A stretch of 51,827 nt of DNA from CAZCAC01 sp964496575 (GTDB lineage: Bacteria > Planctomycetota > UBA1135 > GCA-002686595): assembly GCA_964496575.1 (NCBI GenBank), contig CAZCAC010000056.1, forward strand, positions 1-51,827, read 5' to 3'. The notes under the pieces were generated by a model. The model worked only from the letters and a program-made list of their open reading frames with translations, made no database searches and was not told the DNA's origin. Numbering within the stretch: the stretch's first letter is position 1; each line of letters opens with the position of its first letter. Of the stretch, positions 25,270 to 33,875 are shown piece after piece. A program made the translations under genes and the position numbers.

Positions 25270-25902
25270 ATGACCAGCGAACCGCCTGTCCGGCCCGAGC
25301 CCGATTCCGAGCCGGAGCTGCCCCCCTTCATCATCGAAGGGGCGCGCTCGGGGCGTTCGAAGTGCAAGACCTGCCGCCGTCCCATCGACAAGGGCGTGCT
25401 GCGCCTCGGCATCCTGGTCGAAGGCCCCTTCGGCGCCGGCCACATGTGGCACCACCTCAAGTGCGCGGCGCGCCGTCAGTTCCCCAAGGTCGAGGAGGCG
25501 TACGGGATGGAGGCGTGGAGCTTCGCCAAGGAGGTCCCCGATCGGGTGCCGCCGCTGGAGGAGCTGAAGGCGCTCCGCGAGGAGGCGGAGAAGAAGAAGG
25601 CCGAGCGCAAGGAGCTGCCGTACGCGGAGCTCTCGCCGTCGGGGCGCGCTCGTTGCAAGCACTGCGACGAGCTGATCGAGATGGGCGCCGGCCGCGTGGT
25701 CCTGGGCCGCGAGGTGCAGTTCGGCCAGCAGGTGCGCACGACGCCGATCAACGTCCACCCCGATTGCGTCGCCGACGCCTTGCGCGCGGAGGACTGCGCC
25801 ACGGAGATCGACGGTTTCGGGGCGGCGCTGCGCGAGAACAGCAAGGGGCTGGAAGCGGAGGCGCTCGAGGCGATCCTCGCCGAGGTGGGGGAGCTGCTCT
25901 GA
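25270..25902 (+). CDS. Protein with two PARP-type zinc fingers
   Basis: A 210-residue soluble protein with two tandem PARP-type zinc fingers and no catalytic domain. Finger 1 has SGRSKCKTCRRPIDKGVLRLG and HMWHHLKC, with ligands Cys32, Cys35, His62 and Cys65. Finger 2 has SGRARCKHCDELIEMGAGRV and INVHPDC, with Cys129, Cys132, His163 and Cys166. A charged helix (about 95-117, LEELKALREEAEKKKAERKE) joins them. In eukaryotic PARP1 and DNA ligase III this finger recognises DNA breaks and ends. Here a role in binding damaged DNA is an inference from the fold. It lies 36 nt after the AI-2E gene and is convergent with the kinase gene. Confidence 0.85.
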   Translation: MTSEPPVRPEPDSEPELPPFIIEGARSGRSKCKTCRRPIDKGVLRLGILVEGPFGAGHMWHHLKCAARRQFPKVEEAYGMEAWSFAKEVPDRVPPLEELKALREEAEKKKAERKELPYAELSPSGRARCKHCDELIEMGAGRVVLGREVQFGQQVRTTPINVHPDCVADALRAEDCATEIDGFGAALRENSKGLEAEALEAILAEVGELL

Positions 25903-25911
25903 GTCACGGAG

Positions 25912-28539
25912 TCAGCGGCGCAGTGGCCGGGCCGCTCTCAGGCCGACGGTGGGCAGGCCCTCGGCCGCGCTTCCCGCGTACCGATCCGCCAGTCGCGCGT
26001 TCTCCGGCAGGTCGCGGAAGGAGCCGCCGCGGATGATGCGCAGCTCGCGACGGGCCGGGTCGACGAAGGGAGAGTCGTAGTCGATGGGGGGGTCGTCGCA
26101 CCACTCGGCGACGTTTCCGAGCACGTGGTGGAGCCCGAAGGTGTTGGGCTCGAGGGCGTGGATCGAGACGGGGCCGCCCTCCTCGCCGACACCGGTGGAG
26201 AGCTCGGCCCGCCCGCTGGAACCCTCGGCGTCCGCACCCCACCACCAGGGGGCGAGCGCTCCTCCGCGCGCCGCGTACTCCCACTGCACCTCGCCCGGCA
26301 AGCACAGGTCGAGCCCGGCGAGGACGCGCTTCCCCTCGAACCAGCCGATCCCGCTCACCGGGAGCAGTCCGTCCCCGCCCGCTCCGACTCCCGTGGCGCG
26401 GAGCCACTGCGCTCGCGAGAGCTCGTGCCGCGCCAGGAAGAAGGGCTCGACGGTCACCTCGCGGACCGGCGCCTCGCTCGCCTCGGCGCCCTCGTCGTAG
26501 CCGGGCGCGGCGGGATCACTGCTCTGCGCCCCCATGGCGAAGCGCCCGCCGGGGACGAGCACCAGGACGACCCCGCTCTCCTCGCCCTGGATCAGCCGCC
26601 CCGCGTCGTCGCGCCGCGGCGGCGCGCCGGTCGCGAGCGCGGCGAACTCGAAGAGCCCCGAGTCGGGATCGGCACCCAGGGGCACCAGCCCGAGCTGCGG
26701 AGCGATCACCAGCCCGCCGTAGGCCGGAGCCGCGGCGATCTCCTCGACGGTGCGCGCCCAGCGCGCACCGGCGTCGAGCCCCTCCACGCTGCGCTCGCCG
26801 ATCTCCTCGGCCAGGGCGGCGCGCGCCTCCACCCTCGGGAGGGGTCCGTGGGGCTCCCGGGCGAACTCGGCCAGCTCGCCGACCAGCCGGGCCTGGGGAT
26901 TCCGCTCCCACGCCTCGGCGCCGCTCTCGCGGAGTCGCTCCAGCAGCGAGGCGTGCAGCGGCGCGCGGTCGTGGAGCGTCCAGGCACTGCGCAGCCACTC
27001 GCGGTGCGACTCGAGGTGCTCGGGGAAGGGCGGGGACAGCTCCCCGGCGCGTTGCCGCAGCTCCGCGAGGAGCGCCTCGTCGGCGGCGCGCAGGTTGCGG
27101 ATCAGCTCCGTGGACTCGACGTCGAGCTGCTCGCGTTCGGCGACCGCGATCGCCTCACCCGTGAGCGCTTCCTCCTGATCGGTGGCCAGCCGCTCGTTGC
27201 GCGCCGCGAGGTAGAAGGCCCAGGCGGTCGAGGTGGTGAGGGCGAGGATCACCGCGGCGAACGACGCCACGGCGAGCGCCCGGTTGCGCGACACCCACTT
27301 GCGCAGCTCCCACGCGGCGCCGCCGCGGTAGACGCTGATCGTGCGACCCTCTAGAAACGCCTGCAGGTCCTCGGCGAGCTCCGCCGCCCCCGCGTAGCGA
27401 TCCTCGCGCTCCCGGGCCATCGCCTTCTCGCAGATCGCCGCGAGCTCCAGCGGGACGTCGCGGGCGACCTCGCTCACCGGCCTCGGCGGACCCTGGAGCA
27501 CCATGGCGAGCACCGTGTTCGCCGAGCGGTAGGCGCCGCGCGGGACGTAGGGCATCGCGCCGGCGAGCAGGTGGTACAGCGTCGCACCGACCGAGTACAC
27601 GTCGGAGCGCCGCCCGACCTTGTCGACCTCTCCCGCCGCCTGCTCCGGCGGGATGTACGCCGGCGTGCCGACGACGTGGCCGTCCATGGTGATCACCGCG
27701 TCGCCGGTCTCGTCCTCGGCGTGGCGGACGCTGTGGATCTCGTCGCTGCGATCGGCGTCGAAGCACCGGGGCCGGATGTCCCTCGCGTCGGGGTGCCCCT
27801 GGACGCGGGCGAGGCCCCAGTCCATCAGGTACACCTCGCCGAAGCGGCCGACCATCACGTTGGCCGGCTTGATGTCGCGGTGGATCACGTCCTTGGAGTG
27901 GGCGTAGGCGAGCGCCTCGCACACCTTCAGGATCACCTGCAGCGCTCGGTGCATCGTCCACCCTTCGGTGCCTTGCCGCACGCACTCGATGATCGCCTTG
28001 AAGTTGCGCCCGCGCACCAGCTTCATGGTGAAGTAGCAGCGACCCTCGCGATCGACGCCCAGCTCGTGCACGGGCACGATCCCCGGGTGATCGAGCTGGC
28101 CGGTGACCTTCGCCTCCTCGAGGAAGCGCCCCAGGCTCCGCGACTCGGCGTCCGGTGAGCGGGGCGTGCCGGGCACTCCGCCGCTCTTCGTGACCTTCAT
28201 CGCCAGGTGGCGCTCGAGGTCGCGGTCCCAGACGCGCACCACCGCTCCCATCCCGCCGTGGGCGATCTCCTCGCAGAGGTCGTAGCGTTCGAAGGGTTCC
28301 TCGCGATCGACCAGGGCGTCGCGCAGGGCGCCGAAGGCGTCGCGCCCCTGGCTGTCGGGGCGCCCCTCGTCGAGGCCCGCGGCCAGCGAGCTCCAGTCCC
28401 GGTGGAGCTCCCGGAGCTCCTCGCGGTCTCCGTCGAAAGCGGCGCAGAAGCTCTCGAAATCGAGCTCCTCTCCCTGCTCCCGCCGGAACAGGAACTCGGC
28501 GAGGGCGTCTTCGGCCGACCGCGGGGGTTCGCTCTCCAC
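25912..28539 (-). CDS. Ser/Thr protein kinase fused to SUMF1-type domain
   Basis: An 875-residue membrane protein. An N-terminal region (1-80) precedes a Hanks-type kinase at about 86-395 with Gly-loop EIAHGGMGAV, Lys115 (LAMKV), HRDIKPAN (220-227), DWG at 240-242 in place of DFG, and PPEQ for APE. One transmembrane helix follows at about 421-445 (ALAVASFAAVILALTTSTAW). A helical linker spans about 450-650, and the C-terminal domain (about 655-875) is FGE-sulfatase/SUMF1-like: VPGGRFAMG, WEYAARGG, GNVAEWCDD, IRGGSFRD. The SUMF1 cysteines of true formylglycine-generating enzymes are not evident. The C-domain is probably an extracytoplasmic sensor. A GTG start lies seven bases after TATCCT (28552-28547). 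Such fusions are typical of Planctomycetota. Confidence 0.92.
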   Translation of the reverse strand: MESEPPRSAEDALAEFLFRREQGEELDFESFCAAFDGDREELRELHRDWSSLAAGLDEGRPDSQGRDAFGALRDALVDREEPFERYDLCEEIAHGGMGAVVRVWDRDLERHLAMKVTKSGGVPGTPRSPDAESRSLGRFLEEAKVTGQLDHPGIVPVHELGVDREGRCYFTMKLVRGRNFKAIIECVRQGTEGWTMHRALQVILKVCEALAYAHSKDVIHRDIKPANVMVGRFGEVYLMDWGLARVQGHPDARDIRPRCFDADRSDEIHSVRHAEDETGDAVITMDGHVVGTPAYIPPEQAAGEVDKVGRRSDVYSVGATLYHLLAGAMPYVPRGAYRSANTVLAMVLQGPPRPVSEVARDVPLELAAICEKAMAREREDRYAGAAELAEDLQAFLEGRTISVYRGGAAWELRKWVSRNRALAVASFAAVILALTTSTAWAFYLAARNERLATDQEEALTGEAIAVAEREQLDVESTELIRNLRAADEALLAELRQRAGELSPPFPEHLESHREWLRSAWTLHDRAPLHASLLERLRESGAEAWERNPQARLVGELAEFAREPHGPLPRVEARAALAEEIGERSVEGLDAGARWARTVEEIAAAPAYGGLVIAPQLGLVPLGADPDSGLFEFAALATGAPPRRDDAGRLIQGEESGVVLVLVPGGRFAMGAQSSDPAAPGYDEGAEASEAPVREVTVEPFFLARHELSRAQWLRATGVGAGGDGLLPVSGIGWFEGKRVLAGLDLCLPGEVQWEYAARGGALAPWWWGADAEGSSGRAELSTGVGEEGGPVSIHALEPNTFGLHHVLGNVAEWCDDPPIDYDSPFVDPARRELRIIRGGSFRDLPENARLADRYAGSAAEGLPTVGLRAARPLRR

Positions 28540-28649
28540 GCCGAAGAGGATACCGACTGTCGCGGTGGTCTCCGAACCGGGAGCCGCCTACTATCCACGA
28601 CCCGGGGAGATCCCCGTTTCGAGCACGAGAGCAGCGAGGACCCATTCCC

Positions 28650-29399
28650 ATGCCCGACCTACACGAGCTGGTCGCCCGGATCGACAACCTCCTCCAGCCG
28701 GAGGAGTTCGCCGACTACTGCGTCAACGGCCTCCAGGTCGAGGGGCGCAGGGAGGTGAAGCGCCTCGCCGTGGGGGTCTCGGTCAGCCTGCGCTTCATCG
28801 ACGCGGCGCTCGCCGCCGGCGCGGACGCGCTCCTGGTGCACCACGGCCTCTTCTGGAGGAACACCCCGCACCCGCTGGCGCTCCGCGCGGGGCCGCTCCG
28901 CGACCGGCTGAAGAAGATCCTGGAGAACGACCTCTCCCTGCTCGCCTACCACCTGCCCCTCGACGCGCACCCGCTCGTCGGCAACAACGCGGTGATCGCC
29001 CGGGAGCTCGCGCTGGTCGACACCGAGACGGTCGGGCTCGGGGTGGTGGGCGACACCCCCGCCCCCGAGCCGGCGGCGGACTTCATCGCCCGGCTGGAGG
29101 CGGTGGTCGGTCAGCCGGTCGACCCCTACCTCTTCGGGCCCGACGAGGTGAGCCGCGTCGGGATCGCCAGCGGCGGCTCGGGGGAGGACTACCCCGAGCT
29201 GCTCGCGGCGGGGTGCGACACCTTCATCAACGGCGACCGCAAGGAGAACCTGGTGCGAGAGTACGAGGAGGTCGGCCTGAACCACCTCTTCGCGGGCCAC
29301 TACGCGACCGAACGCTTCGGGCCGCGCGCGCTGGCGGCCTGGTGCGAGGAGGAGCTCGGCCTCGAGTGGGAGTTCGTCGAGGTGCCGAACCGCGTCTGA
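28650..29399 (+). CDS. NIF3-like dinuclear metal-centre protein
   Basis: A 249-residue NIF3/YbgI/DUF34 protein. Metal ligands of the family are present: His64-His65 (LLVHHGLFW), His101 and Asp105 (YHLPLDAHP), and His217 and Glu221 (FAGHYATERFG). Members form toroidal hexamers; they are variously described as GTP-cyclohydrolase-like or metal-handling proteins, and the physiological role is unsettled. It is divergent from the kinase gene; a -10-like TACTAT (28589-28594) lies in the shared upstream region. Two to five bases separate its stop from the possible start of the following glycosyltransferase, so the two are probably one operon. Confidence 0.9.
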   Translation: MPDLHELVARIDNLLQPEEFADYCVNGLQVEGRREVKRLAVGVSVSLRFIDAALAAGADALLVHHGLFWRNTPHPLALRAGPLRDRLKKILENDLSLLAYHLPLDAHPLVGNNAVIARELALVDTETVGLGVVGDTPAPEPAADFIARLEAVVGQPVDPYLFGPDEVSRVGIASGGSGEDYPELLAAGCDTFINGDRKENLVREYEEVGLNHLFAGHYATERFGPRALAAWCEEELGLEWEFVEVPNRV

Positions 29400-29404
29400 C
29401 CGAC

Positions 29405-30982
29405 TTGACCCGACCGCCCCTCTCCCGCCCGCAGCGCGGCGCGTTGCTCCTCTTCCTCGCCCTGGGAGTGCTCGCCCGCGTCCTGCGCCTCGGGCTGGCC
29501 TTCCCGCTGTGGGGGGACGAGGCCTACCAGGCGGCCAACTTCCTGCCCTCCGCCCCGCACTCGGCGCTGGAGCCCCTCGGCTGGGGAATGGTCGCCCCGC
29601 CGGTCTTCGTCGTGCTGGAGAACGCCGTCGTCTCGCTGCTCGGCTTCCACGAGATCGCCCTCCGACTCCTGCCGACCCTCGCCGGGGTGCTCGGGCTCTT
29701 CATCTTCGCCCGGATCGCCGCGCTGGCGCTCTCCGGCTGGCCGCGGGTCCTCGCCGTCGCGACCTTCTGCGTGTCGTACTACCCGGTGCGCCACGCCGTC
29801 GAGGTCAAGCCGTACAGCTTCGACCTGCTCCTCGCGCTGCTGCTCCTGTGGTTCACCCTCGAGTGGCTGCGCGCACCGGAGCGCCGTCGCTGGGGCTGGG
29901 CTTTCGCCGCGCTCCTGCCCCTCTCCGTCTGGTGCTCCTTCCCCGCGGCGTTCGTCGGGGGCGGCCTCCTGCTCGCCCTCCTGCCGCGGGCACTGCGCGG
30001 CGAGGGGCGCGCGCCGTACGTCGCCGGGGCGCTCGCGCTCCTGGCGAGCTTCGCCGTGCTCCACCAGCTGGTCATCGCCGGACAGATGTCGCACGAGGAC
30101 TACATGTTCGACCTCTGGTCGCACACCTTCCCGCCGTGGCGTGAGCCGGTCGAACTCGCGCGCTGGTTCCTGGAGATGAACAGCGGGCGGATGATGGCGC
30201 ATCCGGCCGGTGGGTCGAGCGGGGGCAGTGCCTTGACGCTGCTCCTCGTCGTCGTCGGGGCGGTCATCCTCTGGCGAGCACGCGAGCGCCTCCTGCTCGG
30301 GATGCTGCTCGCGCCGTTCCTGGTGAACCTCGTCGCCGCGGCCGTGCAGGCCTACCCCTACGGCGGCAGCGCGCGCTGGATGCTGCACCTCGCGCCGGCG
30401 ATCTGCCTGCTCTTCGCGGCGGGGCTGGCGGGTCTCCTTCGCGCCAGCGACACCGAGCGCGCGGGGAGGAGCGTCCTCGTGGTCCTCTCCCTGCTGGCCG
30501 CGCTGGGGACCTTCACCACCGTCCGGGCCTTCGTCAAGCCGTACAAGAACCTGCACGACCTCGAGGCGCGTGACTTCGCACGCCGCTACTGGAGCGATCG
30601 CGGCGACGGCGCGGTGCGGCTCGACCTCGCGACCGATCTCGGCTGGAACCTCTTCCCGACCATCCCCGAGGGCGCGCCGGCGCAGTACCTCTGCAACCTC
30701 GGCATCGTCCGGGGCGGGCCACCGGCGAGGGAAGCGGCGCTCGAGCGGCTGCGCGCCGGGGCCCTGCTGCGCGTCGCGTTCGCGTTTCCCCGCGACCACG
30801 AGCTCGATCCCGAGGAGCAGGCCGAATGGCTGGCGCGCATGGAGGAGGATTTCGAGCTCTCCACGCACGAGGTCTTCGAGCTGCCTCGACGACGGCGCGG
30901 GAAGGTCGTGCGCCACGACCGGATCGAGTCGTACGAGTGGCTCGCGCGCGATCCCTCGAGCGCGCGCTGGCCGGGGAGGTGA
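29405..30982 (+). CDS. GT39/ArnT-like membrane glycosyltransferase
   Basis: About 525 residues with at least nine hydrophobic segments. The N-terminal LAFPLWGDEAYQAANFL carries the acidic motif of the dolichol/polyprenyl-phosphate-sugar family (GT39, PMT/ArnT type), and the next helices RLLPTLAGVLGLFIFARIA and TFCVSYYPVRHAVEVKPYS fit that family. It probably transfers a sugar from a lipid carrier outside the cytoplasmic membrane. The start is uncertain: no ATG is near the first helix, so a TTG at 29405, just after the NIF3 stop, is proposed. The last about 100 residues form a soluble domain. It is convergent with the Xer gene, 3 nt apart. Confidence 0.75.
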   Translation: MTRPPLSRPQRGALLLFLALGVLARVLRLGLAFPLWGDEAYQAANFLPSAPHSALEPLGWGMVAPPVFVVLENAVVSLLGFHEIALRLLPTLAGVLGLFIFARIAALALSGWPRVLAVATFCVSYYPVRHAVEVKPYSFDLLLALLLLWFTLEWLRAPERRRWGWAFAALLPLSVWCSFPAAFVGGGLLLALLPRALRGEGRAPYVAGALALLASFAVLHQLVIAGQMSHEDYMFDLWSHTFPPWREPVELARWFLEMNSGRMMAHPAGGSSGGSALTLLLVVVGAVILWRARERLLLGMLLAPFLVNLVAAAVQAYPYGGSARWMLHLAPAICLLFAAGLAGLLRASDTERAGRSVLVVLSLLAALGTFTTVRAFVKPYKNLHDLEARDFARRYWSDRGDGAVRLDLATDLGWNLFPTIPEGAPAQYLCNLGIVRGGPPAREAALERLRAGALLRVAFAFPRDHELDPEEQAEWLARMEEDFELSTHEVFELPRRRRGKVVRHDRIESYEWLARDPSSARWPGR

Positions 30983-30985
30983 AGG

Positions 30986-31885
30986 TCAGGCTCGCGCCCG
31001 CGGGTGCGCCAGCTCGTAGACCTTGCGCAGCCGCTCGACCGAGACGTGGGTGTAGATCTGCGTCGTGACCAGGTGCGCATGCCCGAGCAGCTCCTGGACC
31101 GCGCGCAGGTCGGCGCCGCGGTCGAGCAGGTGCGTCGCGAAGGAGTGCCTGAGCGTGTGCGGCGTCGTCTTGCGGTGGATCCCCGCCAGGAGCGAGTAGC
31201 GGTCCACGATCCGACCCAGCGACCGCGTGGTCAGCCTTCCCCCGCGGAGGTTGAGGAACACCGCGCCGCCGGCGCACGGCCGCGGGCGCGGTCGGCGCGG
31301 ATCGGCGAGGTAGGCGCGCAGCGCCTCGACGGCGAAGCGGCCGAGCGCGCCGAGGCGCTCCTTCTTGCCCTTGCCGCGGATCCGCGCGACGCCGCGGGAG
31401 AGGTCGACGTCCCCCTTGTCGATCCCCACTGTCTCCGCCGCTCGCGTGCCGGCGGAGTACATCACCTCGAGGATCGCGCGATCGCGGAGCCCCGCGGCGG
31501 TCTCGAGGTCGGGCGCCAGGAGCAGCGCCTCCACCTCGGCGACCTCGAGGCAGCCGGGCAGGTTGCGCGGGCTGCGCCGCTTGCGCAGGCCGGTGGCGGG
31601 ATGCTCGCCGATGTGGCCCTCGCGCTGCAGGAACCGGAAGAAGGCGCGCACCGCCGAGAGCTTGCGCTGAATGGTGGTGGAGGCCAGTTCCCGCTCGTCG
31701 AGCTGGACGAGGTAGCGGCGCAGCGTCCTCGCGCTCACCTCCCGCGGGTCGGCGACGTCGATCTCGTCGAGGAACGCGACCAGCTCGGCCAGGTCGGAGC
31801 GGTAGGCGCGCAAGGTGTGCTCGGACGCGGCGCGCACCGCTCCCAGGTGGCGGCAGAAGCGGGTCACGTGCTCGGCGATTCGCAC
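30986..31885 (-). CDS. Xer-type tyrosine recombinase
   Basis: A 299-residue tyrosine recombinase of XerC/XerD size. A core-binding SAM-like domain covers about 1-100 and the catalytic domain about 110-295. All catalytic residues are present: Arg148 (AGTRAAE), Lys174 (GKGKKER), His243 and Arg246 (HTLRHSFATHLL), His269 (LGHAH) and Tyr278 (TQIYTHVS). Length, lack of phage or integron neighbours and domain order favour a chromosome-dimer-resolving Xer protein rather than a mobile integrase, but XerC and XerD cannot be told apart from this. It starts with GTG. Confidence 0.88.
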   Translation of the reverse strand: MRIAEHVTRFCRHLGAVRAASEHTLRAYRSDLAELVAFLDEIDVADPREVSARTLRRYLVQLDERELASTTIQRKLSAVRAFFRFLQREGHIGEHPATGLRKRRSPRNLPGCLEVAEVEALLLAPDLETAAGLRDRAILEVMYSAGTRAAETVGIDKGDVDLSRGVARIRGKGKKERLGALGRFAVEALRAYLADPRRPRPRPCAGGAVFLNLRGGRLTTRSLGRIVDRYSLLAGIHRKTTPHTLRHSFATHLLDRGADLRAVQELLGHAHLVTTQIYTHVSVERLRKVYELAHPRARA

Positions 31886-31943
31886 GCCGCAGTATGCCCC
31901 CCCGGAGGGGGGAGCGCTCCTCGAAAGAAGGCGACGGGTACGA

Positions 31944-32381
31944 TCAGCGCGACGCGTTCTTGCGCTGCTTCCCCTTCTCGGCCGGCTCGCCCTTCTTCAC
32001 CGCCTTCGCGCCGCCGGTGGGCACCGACGCCTGCATCGCCGCGAGCTGCTTGCGCCAGCCGGCGAGCAGGATCTCGCGCGAGTTGAAGTTGATGCCGGCG
32101 GTGAAGCCCGCCGCCTCCGACCGGTCGAGCGTGCTGGCCATCGCCCCGGCGCTCTCGGCCTGGCTCTTGACGTACTTCGTCAACCCGTCGATGGCGGCCG
32201 CCTCCGCCTCGAGGGCCTCGGTCAGCCCGGCCAGCTGGCCCCGGGCCTCCGTCAGCTGCTTCTCCAGTTCCTCGACGCGTTGCTCGAGGTTCTTCTTCTC
32301 CTGGGTCACCTGGGCGTGGCCGCCCATCGAGAGGATCGCCGCCGCGGCCGACAGAGCACAGATCAGGGATAGTCGCTTCAT
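31944..32381 (-). CDS. Secreted coiled-coil protein, unknown function
   Basis: A 145-residue protein with a signal peptide (MKRLSLICALSAAAAILSMGGHA), then a heptad-rich coiled coil at about 27-75 (KKNLEQRVEELEKQLTEARG), a helical middle and a Lys-rich disordered tail. No enzyme domain is recognised. It may be a small periplasmic scaffold. The ATG lies seven bases after TAGGCT (32394-32389 on the minus strand) with no Shine-Dalgarno, a leaderless layout. It lies about 60 nt upstream of the Xer gene on the same strand. Confidence 0.7.
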   Translation of the reverse strand: MKRLSLICALSAAAAILSMGGHAQVTQEKKNLEQRVEELEKQLTEARGQLAGLTEALEAEAAAIDGLTKYVKSQAESAGAMASTLDRSEAAGFTAGINFNSREILLAGWRKQLAAMQASVPTGGAKAVKKGEPAEKGKQRKNASR

Positions 32382-32450
32382 GACCCCCAGCCTATCGGCA
32401 GCGGCGGGGCTCCGCCTTCAGGCCGGGATGGATCCCCGGGTGAACGAGGC

Positions 32451-32480
32451 TTGTCCACCCCGAAGGCGGGTGTGTAGGTT
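32451..32480 (+). promoter_or_regulatory. Candidate leaderless pabB promoter
   Basis: TTGTCC (32451-32456), an 18-nt spacer and TAGGTT (32475-32480) end six bases before the pabB ATG. No Shine-Dalgarno sequence lies between. Confidence 0.5.
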
Positions 32481-32486
32481 GAGCCG

Positions 32487-33875
32487 ATGGCCCGGACCGA
32501 AACCACGCACCACCCGGAGGTGCACCCGCTCCCCACGCGCCCCGGTTTCGCCCGTCTCCTGCGCGTCCTGCGCGATCGGCGGGGCCTCTGCGCGCTCGAC
32601 AGCGCGGCGGGGTGGCCGCGTCGCTACAGCTGGATCGCCTTCGACCCCCGGGTCACCCTCACCGACCCGGAGGCGGGATTCGCCGAGCTCGCCGCCCTGC
32701 GGGAGGAGGCCCGGCGCCTCCCCACCACGACCGTGCCGGGTCCCTTCGCCGGCGGCTTCCTCGGCGCCCTCTCCTTCGACCTCGGGGTCGCCGGGGAGCG
32801 GCAGACGCTGCCTGGCGAGCCGTGGGGGATGCCGCGCCTCGTCGGAGGGCTCTACACCGACTTCTTCGTCTTCGACCACCGCGCCGATCGGGCCTGGCTG
32901 GTCCTCGGCGCCGATCGCGGGCGGGACCGCCGCGAGTCGCTGCTGCGCCGCGTCGACGAGGCGCTGGAGACGCCCCTCCGCCCGCCCCGCTTCGGCGCCG
33001 TCGGGGAGCTGCACCGGTGCGTATCGGGCGCGGAGCACATCGCGCGCATCGAGCGGGCGCGCCGGCTGATCGCGGTCGGCGAGATCTACCAGGCGAACCT
33101 CGCGCACCCCTTCGAGCAGGCGACCGTCGGCGACCCGCTCGAGCTGTACCTCCGGCTGCGGGCGACCAACCCCGCGCCGTACATGGCCTACCTGCGCTTC
33201 GAGGAGGGCGCGCTGCTCTCCGCCTCCCCCGAGCTCCTGCTCGAGGTGGAGGGGCGACTCGCGCGCACGCGGCCGATCAAGGGCACCATCCGGCGCGACC
33301 CCGACCCGGCGGAGGACCGGCGCCTCGCCGACGCGCTGCGGGCGAGCGAGAAGGACCGCGCCGAGCTGGCGATGATCGTCGACCTGGAGCGCAACGACAT
33401 CGGTCGCGTCGCGCGCCCGGGCAGCGTGGTGGTGGAGGACTTTCCCACGCTGCGCTCCTACGCCGGTGTCCACCACCTCACCGCCGACGTGGTCGGCGAG
33501 CTGGCGGAGGGGCGCGATGCACTCGACGCGCTGCTCTCGCTCTTCCCCGGTGGGTCGATCACCGGCGCCCCGAAGCTACGCGCGATGGAGGTGATCGCCG
33601 AGCTGGAAGGGGAAGGGCGCGGCTTCTTCACCGGCTCGATCGGTTTCCTCGACAGCCGCGGCAACGCGCTCTTCAACATCCTGATCCGCACCCTGGTCTG
33701 GCGCCCCGAGCCGTCCTCGGGGATCGGGGCGGGGCGGGTGCGGTACCACGTGGGTGGCGGGATCACCTGGGGTTCCGATCCGGAGGCCGAGGACCAGGAG
33801 ACCCTGGTCAAGGGAGCCAAGCTGGCCGAGACGCTGAACGGACACGCCCGGCGATTGCCGGAGCTGGAGCGATGA
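32487..33875 (+). CDS. pabB: Aminodeoxychorismate synthase component I
   Basis: A 462-residue chorismate-binding enzyme that aminates chorismate to 4-amino-4-deoxychorismate for folate. The diagnostic motif is PIKGT at 263-267: Lys265 marks PabB, whereas anthranilate synthase has PIAGT. Other conserved blocks are GEIYQANLAHPFE, NPAPYMAYL, SASPELLLEV, ELAMIVDLERNDIGRVA and FPGGSITGAPKLRAMEVI. Its stop overlaps the pabC start (ATGA). The glutaminase PabA is not in the window. Confidence 0.93.
   Translation: MARTETTHHPEVHPLPTRPGFARLLRVLRDRRGLCALDSAAGWPRRYSWIAFDPRVTLTDPEAGFAELAALREEARRLPTTTVPGPFAGGFLGALSFDLGVAGERQTLPGEPWGMPRLVGGLYTDFFVFDHRADRAWLVLGADRGRDRRESLLRRVDEALETPLRPPRFGAVGELHRCVSGAEHIARIERARRLIAVGEIYQANLAHPFEQATVGDPLELYLRLRATNPAPYMAYLRFEEGALLSASPELLLEVEGRLARTRPIKGTIRRDPDPAEDRRLADALRASEKDRAELAMIVDLERNDIGRVARPGSVVVEDFPTLRSYAGVHHLTADVVGELAEGRDALDALLSLFPGGSITGAPKLRAMEVIAELEGEGRGFFTGSIGFLDSRGNALFNILIRTLVWRPEPSSGIGAGRVRYHVGGGITWGSDPEAEDQETLVKGAKLAETLNGHARRLPELER

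Noticed and set aside
28565..29404. N-terminal extension of the glycosyltransferase back over the NIF3 gene
   Set aside because: The frame is open but antifunctional: it overlaps an intact NIF3 gene with all metal ligands and is arginine- and proline-rich; the TTG at 29405 fits the first helix.
30986..31885. Tyrosine recombinase as a sign of an integrated element
   Set aside because: Length and domain order match XerC/XerD, there are no att-like repeats at the tRNAs, and the neighbours are housekeeping genes.
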